Below are positions 1-10,339 of a stretch of 64,000 nucleotides of DNA, piece by piece. The notes beneath the pieces were generated by a model. The model was not told the origin of the DNA. It did no database searches and saw nothing but the letters and a program-made list of their open reading frames with translations. This DNA comes from Bradyrhizobium sp. BRP22 (lineage in GTDB: Bacteria; Pseudomonadota; Alphaproteobacteria; Rhizobiales; Xanthobacteraceae). Position 1 is the first letter of the stretch. Every line of letters starts with the position of its first letter. The position numbers and the translations under genes are program-made. The stretch is from assembly GCF_020194175.1 (NCBI RefSeq), contig NZ_JADYVX010000020.1:1-64000 (forward strand), given 5' to 3'.

Positions 1-132
1 TCCTTCGCCCGTGATATGGGAATGCGTTTGCTGGCCTGACTCGGGCGCCATTCGATCCTGTGCAATCGCATCGCCAGCACCATACGCCAGAATGAGCGCA
101 GATATCGTAACTCCCAGAACGTGGGTATACAT
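1..132 (-). CDS. Signal-peptide-bearing protein, N-terminal part only (runs off left edge)
   Basis: A reading frame starts at ATG (complement of 130-132) and leaves the window still open after 44 codons. A strong ribosome binding site AGGAGG (complement of 138-143) lies five bases before the ATG, which fixes the start. The N-terminus MYTHVLGVTISALILAYGAG followed by DAIAQDR has a short hydrophobic core and an AxA-like cleavage site, so the product is probably exported to the periplasm. The visible mature part is polar and shows no motif. I do not recognise the family. Confidence 0.6.
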   Translation of the reverse strand, partial: MYTHVLGVTISALILAYGAGDAIAQDRMAPESGQQTHSHITGEG

Positions 133-621
133 TTGAGCCTCCTCAGAAACACACACCCCGGGGGCTCCTACTCCCTGAACCGCTCGCGACAAGGGAGCCG
201 GCACCCTCTTTGGGGTAGTTGGTGGAACTTTATAACGTTGCCCAAGTGCCGCATTGAGCGATGTCAAAGGCCGGCGGGATAGCGTGACGAACGAAGACGC
301 GATTTCCCATTGACGTTGCGCAGAAACTCTAAACGATGACGACATCGCTCCAGCCGGAATGGCAAGGCCCGACCATCACCCTAAACTGGAGCAGGCTGGC
401 GTTTGGCGTCGAACAGCGACCTGCGCGCCATTGTCGTCTTTCTCATACTCAGCCTCGCGGCGCGGCCGACCATGCGCGGCGTGACGGGGATGCTCCGCGT
501 GCTCTTGATCGAGCCGTTGTCATTGCGGTTACCCGAGGGAACTAATCAGAAAGAACGCGCGGCCAAACAGGATGATCACGCAAGTGAAGTGAGCGAAGCC
601 GGGAGAACAACGGGACCCGCC
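133..621. other. Gene-poor stretch with a probable YeeE/YedE-type remnant at 385-540
   Basis: No intact gene is convincing here. On the + strand, frame from 385 (just after an in-frame TAA), the translation includes NSDLRAIVVFLILSLAA followed by TMRG, a hydrophobic segment that resembles a transmembrane stretch of YeeE/YedE (DUF395, sulfur-compound transport) proteins. It has no start codon with a ribosome site and degenerates into polar sequence after about 50 codons, so it is best read as a decayed fragment. The family assignment is from memory of the pattern and is weak. The rest of the stretch shows nothing. Confidence 0.3.
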
Positions 622-880
622 TTAAGTACCCACGTTGAGAGCTTCGAAGAGTGAAGTCGCCACGCTATTTATTGGTTGTAAGCCATCAATGCTCTTGAGA
701 ATGCCATTCGTGCGATAGTAATCGATGAGCGGCTCAGTTTGCCTACGGTATTCTTCCAGACGAACCTTCAATGCGTCTTTCGTGTCGTCTGCTCTCACAG
801 CGTGGCCGTTCGTCCTTGCTTCTTTGGCTCGATTGAGAATGCGACCTAGATCCAGGCGGCGCCAAAAGAACAATGCTCAT
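622..880 (-). pseudogene. adk: Adenylate kinase remnant with internal deletion and frameshift
   Basis: Two pieces of an adenylate kinase survive. ATG at 880, preceded by GGAG eight bases upstream, begins MSIVLLAPPG, matching the family N-terminus MRIVLLGPPG just before the P-loop. About ten codons later, after a frame change, the frame ending at TAA 622-624 reads RADDTKDALKVRLEEYRRQT then EPLIDYYRTNGILKSIDGLQ, which is the conserved C-terminal lid/core part of Adk (RRDD..EVL..RL..Y..QT.PLI.YY). The P-loop GAGKGT, NMP-binding region and most of the LID (roughly 100 or more residues) are missing, so no active kinase is possible. The retained ribosome site suggests a once expressed gene. Confidence 0.75.
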
Positions 881-937
881 TGCATCATCTCCGTTGCGGG
901 TTTCTGATCTTCGGCTTGATACTGCTTGGCCACACAA

Positions 938-2917
<1,980 letters not shown>

Positions 2918-3112
2918 CAGAAATCCTCCCATGACCGCTAACTAGTTGACTGGCGGATAATCTCTTCATCCTGCGGGCACGGTTTCAGTCCGCGCTCTTT
3001 TGTCGGATTCCTAAAGGCACTTCAGCCTTCCACGGCGAACGACCGGCAAGCGGCCTTACGCTATCAGACCTCTGCTCTCGCATTCCTATACGGCTACGCG
3101 ACGGAGGCTGGC

Positions 3113-3126
3113 TTGATCTTTGTCAA
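3113..3126. promoter_or_regulatory. FixK/FNR-type box, acs side
   Basis: TTGATCTTTGTCAA fits TTGA-N6-TCAA exactly, the palindrome bound by FNR/FixK regulators. It is centred about 200 bases before the acs ATG, so a class II promoter here would give a leader of roughly 160 bases. Function is inferred. Confidence 0.6.
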
Positions 3127-3405
3127 GCGCGAAAGCTAAAGGGTTTGCTTCGAGCAAGGCCCCTCTTCCCGCGCGATAATACTGCGCAGACCCGCTCGAC
3201 CTCACGGCCAATGATGCATTCGACTTCTTGACGTCGGCAATTTCGCGAACTTCTGGTCGATTCACATGAACCACCCGCACTCGGCCCCCGACTATCGCCC
3301 TGTTCATACGCAGCCCGCCAAAGCTCGCGACAAAGATCTCAACACGCGACGATCTCGCCGGATGACGTGATGCTTGGGAAGCGAGAACCTGCACTGGCCG
3401 GCATA

Positions 3406-3419
3406 TTGATCTGGGTCAA
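3406..3419. promoter_or_regulatory. FixK/FNR-type box, actP side
   Basis: TTGATCTGGGTCAA fits TTGA-N6-TCAA exactly. It lies about 168 bases before the DUF485 start codon at 3581, on the actP side of the divergent region. Function is inferred. Confidence 0.6.
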
Positions 3420-3580
3420 GGCGCTCGCTGCTTGCTCGTACATACGTAGTGTCGCTTTGTCGTGAGCACTCGTGGCTCACGCTTACATGTGCCCGACTTC
3501 GAAATATGCGAATGGACACCGTGTGGCAGCTCAGATTGCGCGGGTCCGAAGTTCTTCCACGAACTCTGAAGGGACCATGG

Positions 3581-3886
3581 ATGTTGAGCAGCTACGAAAA
3601 GATCGAGCAAGACCCCAATTATCAGGAGTTGGTTCGCCGCCGCTCGTCGCTTGGCTGGACGTTGTCGCTGATCATGCTGATCATCTATTTCGGCTTCATC
3701 CTCCTTGTGGCCTATGCGCCAAAGCTCCTCGGCACGCCAATCGGGACAGGCGTGATAACCATCGGCATTCCGATCGGACTGCTTGTCATTGTGTCGGCGT
3801 TCTTGCTCACCGGCATCTACGTCAGCAAGGCCAATTCCAATTATGATCCACTGATCCGCAAGATTGTTGGAGCGAACCAGTCATGA
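3581..3886 (+). CDS. DUF485 inner-membrane protein (YjcH-like)
   Basis: A 101-residue protein of the DUF485 family, which is almost always encoded directly before the acetate/solute permease ActP. The N-terminus NPNYQELVRRRSSLGW is the family signature. Two transmembrane helices follow, at about residues 21-45 and 58-82. A longer frame is open upstream, but AAGGGA just before the ATG at 3581 and the family length support this start. Its TGA overlaps the actP ATG (ATGA), indicating translational coupling. Its molecular role is unproven; it is presumed to assist the symporter. Confidence 0.9.
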   Translation: MLSSYEKIEQDPNYQELVRRRSSLGWTLSLIMLIIYFGFILLVAYAPKLLGTPIGTGVITIGIPIGLLVIVSAFLLTGIYVSKANSNYDPLIRKIVGANQS

Positions 3887-5574
3887 GAAAGCTCTCCTGT
3901 CTGCTGGTGACATCGCTTGTTTGCTTTCCCACCTTTGCGCTTGCAGCCGGAACCATCGATGGCGGCAGCAAGCAGGCGGTCAACTGGGCTGCCATTGGCA
4001 TGTTCATCGGTTTTGTCTTATTGACCCTTGCCATAACTTATTGGGCGTCAAAGCGGACGGTATCGGCTGCGGATTTCTACTCCGCGGGCGGCGGAATCAC
4101 CGCCGGTCAAAACGGCCTCGCGATCGCCGGCGATTACATGTCGGCGGCCTCGTTCCTAGGCATCTCGGGCCTTGTCTACACCTCCGGCTACGACGGTCTG
4201 ATCTACTCGGTCGGCTGGCTCGTTGGTTGGCCGGTCGTCACGTTCCTGATTGCCGAACAACTGCGCAATCTGGGCAAGTTCACATTTGCCGACGTTGCCT
4301 CTTTCCGGCTCGGGCAGACACGGATTCGCGTCCTGGCCGCGTGCGGCTCGCTGGTGACCGTCGCCTTCTATCTGATCGCGCAGATGGTCGGCGCCGGCAA
4401 GTTGATCCAACTGCTCTTTGGCCTCGAATACTGGATGGCCGTGATCCTGGTCGGCGGCCTCATGATGATCTACGTGACCTTTGGCGGTATGAAAGCCACG
4501 ACCTGGGTGCAGATCATCAAGGCCGTGCTGCTGCTTTTCGGCGCAACGTTCATGGCCGGGGCGGTACTTTATGAATTCGGGTTCAGCCCCGAAGCGCTAT
4601 TTGCCAAGGCAACAGAGGTGCACCCCAAGAAGATCGCGATCATGGAACCCGGCAGCTTGATTTCCAACCCATTGTCGGCGATTTCGCTGGGCTTGGCGCT
4701 GATGTTCGGTACCGCTGGCTTGCCGCATATCCTGATGCGCTTCTTTACGGTGAAGGACGCCCAGGCGGCACGCAAGTCGGTGTTCTATGCAACCGGCTTC
4801 ATTGGTTACTTCTACATCCTGACCTTCATTATCGGGTTCGGCGCTATCACGCTCGTCTCGACCGATCTGGCATTCCTCGATGCGGGAATCCTGGAGAAGA
4901 CCAAGAGCGGGATCGCCGCCATCAAGGGCGGCTCCAACATGGCCGCTATCCATTTGGCCGACGCGGTTGGCGGCAACCTGTTCCTCGGCTTCATTTCGGC
5001 GGTCGCCTTTGCCACCATTCTCGCAGTGGTCTCAGGCTTGGCGCTCGCTGGAGCCTCGTCTATCAGCCATGATATTTACGCCATGGTGATCAAAGGTGGA
5101 AACGCCGACGAACAGGACGAGGTTCGCGTCTCCAAGATTGCGACGCTGTTTCTCGGCGTACTGGCGATCATTCTTGGCATCATCTTCGAGAACCAGAATG
5201 TCGCCTTCATGGTTGGCCTCGCCTTCGCCATCGCCGCATCGTGCAACTTTCCGGTGCTGGTGATGTCGATCTTCTGGAAGGGTCTCACCACGCGGGGCGC
5301 TTTGATTGGGGGCTTCCTTGGTCTGACAAGTGCCGTGATCGGCGTTATACTGTCGCCCGCCGTGTGGGAAGTGACCCTGGGTTTTGCCAAGGGATCGGCG
5401 CCAGTCAGGCTGGACAACCCTGCCATTTTCTCGATGACCCTTGCGTTCGTCGGCATATGGCTGTTCTCGATCCTGGACCGCAGCGCGCGGGCGAAAGTCG
5501 ACCGAGATGGCTTCGACGCACAGTTTGTGCGTAGCCAGACCGGAATTGGCGCAGCAGGAGCGACCGCGCACTGA
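3883..5574 (+). CDS. actP: Cation/acetate symporter ActP (SSS family)
   Basis: The 563-residue product belongs to the sodium:solute symporter family and imports acetate and related short monocarboxylates with a cation. A cleavable-looking signal (MRKLSCLLVTSLVCFPTFALA) precedes about 13 transmembrane helices. The SSS signature regions are visible, including DFYSAGGGITAGQNGLAIAG, GDYMSAASFLG and GTAGLPHILMRFFTVKDA. Length is close to the E. coli protein. It overlaps DUF485 by four bases and is followed 60 bases later by the cNMP/CBS/DUF294 gene on the same strand. With acs next door it forms an acetate-utilisation block. Confidence 0.95.
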   Translation: MRKLSCLLVTSLVCFPTFALAAGTIDGGSKQAVNWAAIGMFIGFVLLTLAITYWASKRTVSAADFYSAGGGITAGQNGLAIAGDYMSAASFLGISGLVYTSGYDGLIYSVGWLVGWPVVTFLIAEQLRNLGKFTFADVASFRLGQTRIRVLAACGSLVTVAFYLIAQMVGAGKLIQLLFGLEYWMAVILVGGLMMIYVTFGGMKATTWVQIIKAVLLLFGATFMAGAVLYEFGFSPEALFAKATEVHPKKIAIMEPGSLISNPLSAISLGLALMFGTAGLPHILMRFFTVKDAQAARKSVFYATGFIGYFYILTFIIGFGAITLVSTDLAFLDAGILEKTKSGIAAIKGGSNMAAIHLADAVGGNLFLGFISAVAFATILAVVSGLALAGASSISHDIYAMVIKGGNADEQDEVRVSKIATLFLGVLAIILGIIFENQNVAFMVGLAFAIAASCNFPVLVMSIFWKGLTTRGALIGGFLGLTSAVIGVILSPAVWEVTLGFAKGSAPVRLDNPAIFSMTLAFVGIWLFSILDRSARAKVDRDGFDAQFVRSQTGIGAAGATAH

Positions 5575-5634
5575 GACCCGGACCTTGAGAGGCTGGCCTA
5601 CGCAATACTCCAAGCCGGGGGGCTCGAGCGCGCA

Positions 5635-7437
5635 ATGCCCAAGGCTTTCGATGCTGCAAACCCGCCTTTTGATCGTCTGACGCCGCAAGAGGTCGAGACG
5701 CTTCGTGCGACGCTCGATATCGCCTATTTCCGCCCGGGCGAGACGATTATCAGCCAAGACACACCTTCCGATACTCTCTACGTCGTCATCAAGGGCACGA
5801 TCGAGGAGCGGGACGGCGGCGACCTGCTGGCGCTGCTCGGCCCCAAAGACAGCTTCGATAGCCGCGCCCTCGTCCATGGCAAGAGCGGACACGCCTTTCT
5901 CGCTCGCGAGGAGACCCTCTGCTACGCCGCTCCGAAAGCCGCGATACTCGGCCTGATCCAGAGCAATCCGCGATTTGCTTCGTTTTTCTACCGCGACATA
6001 TCGCGCAAGCTGGACGAATTCGTCCGCGACGAGGAGGAGCTGCGTTACGGTTCGTTGATGCGTTCGCGGATCTCGGAGCTGTTCCTGCATCCCGCCGTCT
6101 TCATTGATGCAGGCGATACCATCGAGGCCGCAGGCCACATGATGCACGAGATCGATAGCAACGCATTGTTCGTTCGCGACGGCGAACGAATCGGCATCAT
6201 CACAGGCATGAACCTGTCCAAGGCGGTGGTGTTGCGTCGCCAATCGATCCAAACGCCCGTGCGCGAACTCGCGCACTTCGACCTGGTAACGCTGCGATCG
6301 GATGATTTCGTCTCCTCGGCGCTTGTGCTCATGACCAAGCTCAACAAGCGACGGGTCGCTGTTCACGACGGCGCGCGCCTTGTCGGCATCCTCGATGATA
6401 TCGACGTGCTGGGCTTCCTTGCCGGCAGCGCCCAGGTCGTCGCGGGCCGCATTGAGCGTGCTTCGACCCAGGATGATCTAGCGGTCGCGGCGCGCGAAAC
6501 AGCGGCGCAAGTGCGCACGCTGCGCCGCCAAGGCGTCGGTGTTGAGCTGATTGGCGAGATCATCTCCGATCTAAATCACCGCCTCTTTTCCAGATTGTTC
6601 GAGATGGTGGCGCCAGCCGAGTTTCGTACCAGCGGTTGCCTTATCGTCATGGGCAGCGAGGGCCGCGGCGAGCAGACCGTTCGCACCGACCAGGATAACG
6701 GTCTTATCCTGTCCGAACCGGTCGATGAGACGAAACTGGACGCGTTTCGAGCTGATTTTTCCGGCGCGCTGTCGAGCTTTGGTTTTCCACCCTGCCCGGG
6801 GAACGTGATGGTGAGCAATCCGGCATGGTCGAAGCCACTCTCCGAATTTCTCGCGGATTTTCGCAACTGGATGGTGCTGCCCGACAACACCTCCCACTTG
6901 AACGTCGCCATCCTCTATGATGCCCGGGCCGTCGCCGGCGACGCAGAGCTGCTGACCAAGGCCAAGGCCACACTAATCGAGGTGGTCCGCGGAGAGCAGG
7001 CCTTTCTGGCCCATTTCGCGCACGCGATCGATGCTTTCGCCATACCAATCGGTCTCTTCAAGAGCCTGGTCACATCTGCAGGCAATGGCGACGCGCTGGA
7101 CCTTAAGAAGGGCGGCATCTTCCCGATTGTGCACGGCGTTCGCAGCCTTGCCCTCGAGCATGGATTGATGGAGACCGCCACCGACAAGCGAATTGTGCGC
7201 CTGCGCGACATCGGTGTGCTGCATGCAGACTTCGCTCGCGAGCTGAGCCAGGCCTTCCAGTTCATGCTGATGCTGAGGCTCGATGGGCAACTGGCAGCGT
7301 CAGCCGGCACCTCAGGTACCCTTGTGCGGCCGTCGTCGTTGTCCAGCATGGAGCGTGACCTCCTGCGCGATGCATTTCATGTCGTGAAACAGTTTCGCGA
7401 GTTCATTCACCGTCACTTCAAGCTCGACGTGTTTTGA
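5635..7437 (+). CDS. cNMP-binding / CBS-pair / DUF294 putative nucleotidyltransferase
   Basis: A 600-residue cytoplasmic signalling protein with four parts: a cyclic-nucleotide-binding-like domain (about residues 10-125, with a degenerate phosphate-binding cassette), a CBS pair (about 150-265), a DUF294 nucleotidyltransferase domain (about 290-430) and a DUF294_C helical domain (about 450-595). The nucleotidyltransferase core GSEGRGEQTVRTDQDNG keeps the GS...D-x-D pattern expected for catalysis, resembling GlnD/GlnE-type transferases. Its target is unknown. In many proteobacteria this family is encoded beside actP-type symporters and a DnaQ-like exonuclease, exactly as here. A regulatory role in acetate or carboxylate uptake is an inference. 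Confidence 0.88.
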   Translation: MPKAFDAANPPFDRLTPQEVETLRATLDIAYFRPGETIISQDTPSDTLYVVIKGTIEERDGGDLLALLGPKDSFDSRALVHGKSGHAFLAREETLCYAAPKAAILGLIQSNPRFASFFYRDISRKLDEFVRDEEELRYGSLMRSRISELFLHPAVFIDAGDTIEAAGHMMHEIDSNALFVRDGERIGIITGMNLSKAVVLRRQSIQTPVRELAHFDLVTLRSDDFVSSALVLMTKLNKRRVAVHDGARLVGILDDIDVLGFLAGSAQVVAGRIERASTQDDLAVAARETAAQVRTLRRQGVGVELIGEIISDLNHRLFSRLFEMVAPAEFRTSGCLIVMGSEGRGEQTVRTDQDNGLILSEPVDETKLDAFRADFSGALSSFGFPPCPGNVMVSNPAWSKPLSEFLADFRNWMVLPDNTSHLNVAILYDARAVAGDAELLTKAKATLIEVVRGEQAFLAHFAHAIDAFAIPIGLFKSLVTSAGNGDALDLKKGGIFPIVHGVRSLALEHGLMETATDKRIVRLRDIGVLHADFARELSQAFQFMLMLRLDGQLAASAGTSGTLVRPSSLSSMERDLLRDAFHVVKQFREFIHRHFKLDVF

Positions 7438-7438
7438 C

Positions 7439-8110
7439 GTGATCCCCCGCGCGATCAAACGCCTGTTCCATCAAGCGTCAATCGGGGATCAGTCGTACCG
7501 GTTCATGTTCGAGCGCGGCTCCGCAGATGAAGTTGTCGCGATCGATTGCGAGACCACAGGGCTAAATGTGCGGACCGACGACATCATAACCATCGCCGCG
7601 ATCAAGATACGAGGCAACCGTATACTGACCAGCGAACACTTCGAGGCGACCGTGCGCCCCGAAGCCGGTATGCGGGCCGAGGCGATCAAGGTGCATCGCC
7701 TGCGTCAGGCCGACGTTGCGCAGGGGCCGCTGATTTGGAAGGCGCTGCCGAGCTTCCTGCATTTCGTCCGCGGGCGGCCACTCGTCGGGTATTACCTCGA
7801 TTTTGATATCGCCATGCTGGACAAGTATGTCCTTCCCTTTATCGGGATCGAACTGCCGAATTCGCGCATCGAGGTCTCCAAGCTCTACTACGAACGCAAA
7901 TACGGCGATGCGCCGCCTAATACATCGATCGATCTGTCGTTTGCTGCACTTCTCAAGGATCTTAACATCCCACCTCTCGCTCAACACGACGCCTTCAACG
8001 ACGCGTTGATGACTGCGATGATGTATGTCTTGTTGCGTGACATGAAGGAGAGAGGAATACGCATCCCGCGCCTGCGCACGCATGCTGTTTTTGATCCGAC
8101 CGGCGCATAA
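7439..8110 (+). CDS. DnaQ-like 3'-5' exonuclease (DEDDh)
   Basis: The 223-residue product has the three exonuclease motifs: ExoI IDCETTGLN (about residues 32-40), ExoII YLDFDIAMLDK, and ExoIII with AQHDAFNDALMTA, whose His five residues before the Asp makes it a DEDDh type, like the proofreading subunit DnaQ. The start is GTG at 7439, one base after the preceding stop, so it is co-translated with the DUF294 gene. It lacks the C-terminal polymerase-binding tail of DnaQ. Whether the substrate is DNA, RNA or a nucleotide signal is unknown. Confidence 0.87.
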   Translation: MIPRAIKRLFHQASIGDQSYRFMFERGSADEVVAIDCETTGLNVRTDDIITIAAIKIRGNRILTSEHFEATVRPEAGMRAEAIKVHRLRQADVAQGPLIWKALPSFLHFVRGRPLVGYYLDFDIAMLDKYVLPFIGIELPNSRIEVSKLYYERKYGDAPPNTSIDLSFAALLKDLNIPPLAQHDAFNDALMTAMMYVLLRDMKERGIRIPRLRTHAVFDPTGA

Positions 8111-8319
8111 GGATCTACGATATCCGCGCGAAAACTCAACTGGGCCAACGAGGCTTTGGCTCGTTTGCCGCTTGTGCATTAACTCTGGCTGTAGCGGTGA
8201 GCAACTCGCTGACCGATTCCGAAGGCAAATTCAAAACGCTTCGAGGGAGTCGGCGATCCTTTCCGTGGTGCTGGGCTGCCGAGTGCTTGGGCCGGGCTCA
8301 TGTCCGCACACCGGTCGAC

Positions 8320-8685
8320 TCAGTTTTGCTGCCACGTTTCGACTAGCTTTGCAGTGTTGTCGATCACGCGTTGGCTATGTTTGAGGAGACGTTCTGTATC
8401 CCGCCGGATGAAATCGAGTTGATGCCTGGTGCACTCCTGGTACATCGCTCCAAGATCCCTAACCGAGTGCGCCTCCGCCAGTTTGGAAAGAAATTCGTTG
8501 AAGATTGCCGTCTCCGCGACCGCACGATCGACGATCTCGTTCCCAACAAACAGCATCTCGTCGAATAATGCATTCCCGGTGCCCTCTAACAGAGAAAACG
8601 CATACTTGTTCGCCTTCGTAAATCCCGAAATGGCATCGGTCGCGAGTGGCTTAGCCGCGGCATCCCGTTCAGACTGTTCAGTCAT
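8320..8685 (-). CDS. Phasin-like protein
   Basis: A 121-residue, mostly helical protein without cysteines, with the pattern of the phasin family (polyhydroxyalkanoate-granule-associated proteins): heptad-like amphipathic segments such as GNEIVDRAVAETAIFNEFLS and a helical tail ending LVETWQQN. ATG at 8685 is chosen because GGAGGG lies eight bases upstream; a TTG two codons earlier is less likely. It is convergent with the exonuclease gene and co-oriented with the CBS protein. Granule binding is inferred from family resemblance, which for such short proteins is moderate. Confidence 0.65.
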   Translation of the reverse strand: MTEQSERDAAAKPLATDAISGFTKANKYAFSLLEGTGNALFDEMLFVGNEIVDRAVAETAIFNEFLSKLAEAHSVRDLGAMYQECTRHQLDFIRRDTERLLKHSQRVIDNTAKLVETWQQN

Positions 8686-8750
8686 AAGCAAGCCCTCCGG
8701 TAATCATGGTTTCTCTAGGCGTATCCGGCACCCGATCACATTCAACTTGA

Positions 8751-9182
8751 TCAGGATTGCACAGCGACAGACTCCTGCAGGGCGCGCATGACATCTTTCC
8801 GGGAAATGATGCCGGCAAGCCGCTGGTTCGCGTTAAGCACGGGCATGCTGCGCAGGCGGTATTTGACCATCAGCTCGAGCACCCGCGTCAGTCTGGTTTC
8901 CGGCACAACGTAGATGAATTCCGACGTCATCACGTCAGCCACCCTGCGCTGCATTAGATCGCGATAACGCGGAATCATACGCGTCGGCGTGAAGACGAAG
9001 CAGGATAGGTAGTCGAACTTCGAGACGATGCCGAGAACCTGACCGCCATCGGTGACGGGATAGGCGTTGAAGTCTTCCTCCTCAAAGAGCTCGCCTAGCT
9101 CGCGCATTGTCATGTCACGCGTGACCGTGCTCGGCGCGCGCGTCATATAGTCGGCAACGATCTGCTGGAGGAATTTGTACAA
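8751..9182 (-). CDS. CBS-pair domain protein
   Basis: The 143-residue product is a stand-alone pair of CBS motifs (about residues 10-62 and 82-138: VADYMTRAPSTVTRDMTMRE and VADVMTSEFIYVVPETRLTR). Such proteins bind adenine nucleotides and report energy state to partner enzymes. The likely start is TTG at 9182 with GAGG upstream; an internal ATG at residue 13 would cut into the first CBS motif. A FixK-type box is centred about 62 bases before the start, the same spacing as at several other genes here. The partner is not evident from the sequence. Confidence 0.85.
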   Translation of the reverse strand: MYKFLQQIVADYMTRAPSTVTRDMTMRELGELFEEEDFNAYPVTDGGQVLGIVSKFDYLSCFVFTPTRMIPRYRDLMQRRVADVMTSEFIYVVPETRLTRVLELMVKYRLRSMPVLNANQRLAGIISRKDVMRALQESVAVQS

Positions 9183-9237
9183 GGTGGATCCTCGCGCTCG
9201 TTAGCGATCGATTAAAGCAATGCCGCGCGGAAAGATG

Positions 9238-9251
9238 TTGAGGGAGATCAA
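9238..9251. promoter_or_regulatory. FixK/FNR-type box before the CBS-pair gene
   Basis: TTGAGGGAGATCAA fits TTGA-N6-TCAA. Its centre is about 62 bases before the TTG start at 9182, which would place a class II transcription start (centre at -41.5) about 20 bases before the gene. It also lies about 130 bases upstream of the fixL frame on the other strand. Confidence 0.6.
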
Positions 9252-9376
9252 CGGCAGCGCTCAGCGGGACTGCGGCCTTGGGTGAGACAGGGAGCTGCAT
9301 TGCGTCGCCAGCTTGGCGTTGCATGCGGCGACCTCGGACAGGAGCGGGCTCAAGAACTCGGGCCTGACAGCCGCCA

Positions 9377-10339
9377 ATGCTGCAACGCAGCGCCATAAGG
9401 ACGGCGCCTCTTCCCTTGAGCAGAACAGGTCATCGGATCATAATTGGGAACCGCCGACCCAGCGCTACCGAAGTGGATAAACCCTTGACCAGTTTGGCTT
9501 CCTCACCAGCCGACGCCGCCACCCACGATCAGTGCTTTCGGCGGGGGGCAGAGGGCGCCGGCATCGGCGGCTGGGATCCAGATCTGTCCACCCGGGAGTT
9601 GTTCTGGTCGAATACCGCGCGAAAGCTGTTTGGCGTATCTGATAGCGCCCCAGTCACGCATGACCTGTTCCTGTCGCTCCTTGAGCCTGACGACCGCGAG
9701 CGGGCCAAACAGACGATCTCCGGTTCGGTCGAGCCTGGCGCTTCTTTTGACCTCGCTTGTCGGCTGAAACGGGAAGACGGCCGTAGTCACTGGGTCCGCG
9801 CCCGCGGCAGCCTCATCCGGGATAAGGACGGCACGCCCTTGCGTCTCGCGGGCGTCGTGCTCGACATCGATGGCGAGAAGCGGCTTGAGGAGGACCTGCT
9901 TACGCGCGAGGGGCATCTACAATCGATCCTGGAGACGATCCCCGACGCGATGATCGTGATCGACGGCCGAGCCATCATGCAGTTCTTCTCGAGCGCGACG
10001 GAACGGCAGTTCGGCTATCACGAGCAAGAGGCGATCGGCCGGAATGTCAGCATGCTGATGCCGGAGCTGATCGCATCGAACCGGCCGGTCGACTATGGCA
10101 TGGTTGAAGTCTCGGTGTTCGACACCGGGCACGGATTCCCTGCTGATGTGGGGAAGAACCTGTTCAAGACCTTCTTCACAACCAAGGAGACCGGCATGGG
10201 AGTAGGCCTATCGATCAGCCGCTCCATCATCGAGGCCCATGGCGGGCGGATGTGGGCCGAGTCTAACGAGGCCCGCGGCGCGACGTTTCGCTTCACGCTG
10301 CCGGCTGTCCATGACGAGAGTTTGACAGATGGCACCTAG
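9377..10339 (+). pseudogene. fixL: fixL with in-frame internal deletion (heme pocket, H-box and N-box missing)
   Basis: The frame encodes a FixL-type oxygen sensor without its core. An N-terminal PAS region is present (GGWDPDLSTRELFWSNTARK, then LSLLEPDDRERAK). The second PAS begins normally (LETIPDAMIVIDGRAIMQFF ... NVSMLMPE), then jumps directly to the end of the kinase: VSVFDTGHGFPADVGKNLF, FKTFFTTKETGMGVGLSISR and SIIEAHGGRMWAESNEARGA. The proximal heme-ligand region, the phospho-accepting histidine box and the N-box, about 230 residues of a typical FixL of about 500, are absent, yet the frame stays open. It cannot autophosphorylate by the normal route. The stop overlaps the fixJ start by 11 bases, preserving the operon. 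The true start is uncertain (ATG 9377 or later). Confidence 0.85.

Larger units (their letters stand above)
2933..3580. other. Divergent acs / actP intergenic region (about 650 bp)
   Basis: No supported gene. It carries two FixK-type palindromes (3113-3126 and 3406-3419), 280 bases apart, one towards each divergent transcription unit. An open frame on the minus strand at 3086-3394 has no ribosome site, no recognisable domain and spans one of the boxes, so I do not call it. Confidence 0.6.

Noticed and set aside
3086..3394. 102-codon minus-strand frame in the acs/actP intergenic region
   Set aside because: No ribosome site or domain, and it covers a FixK box.
5032..6366. 444-codon frame on the minus strand over actP and the DUF294 gene
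   Set aside because: Antisense shadow spanning two well-supported genes.
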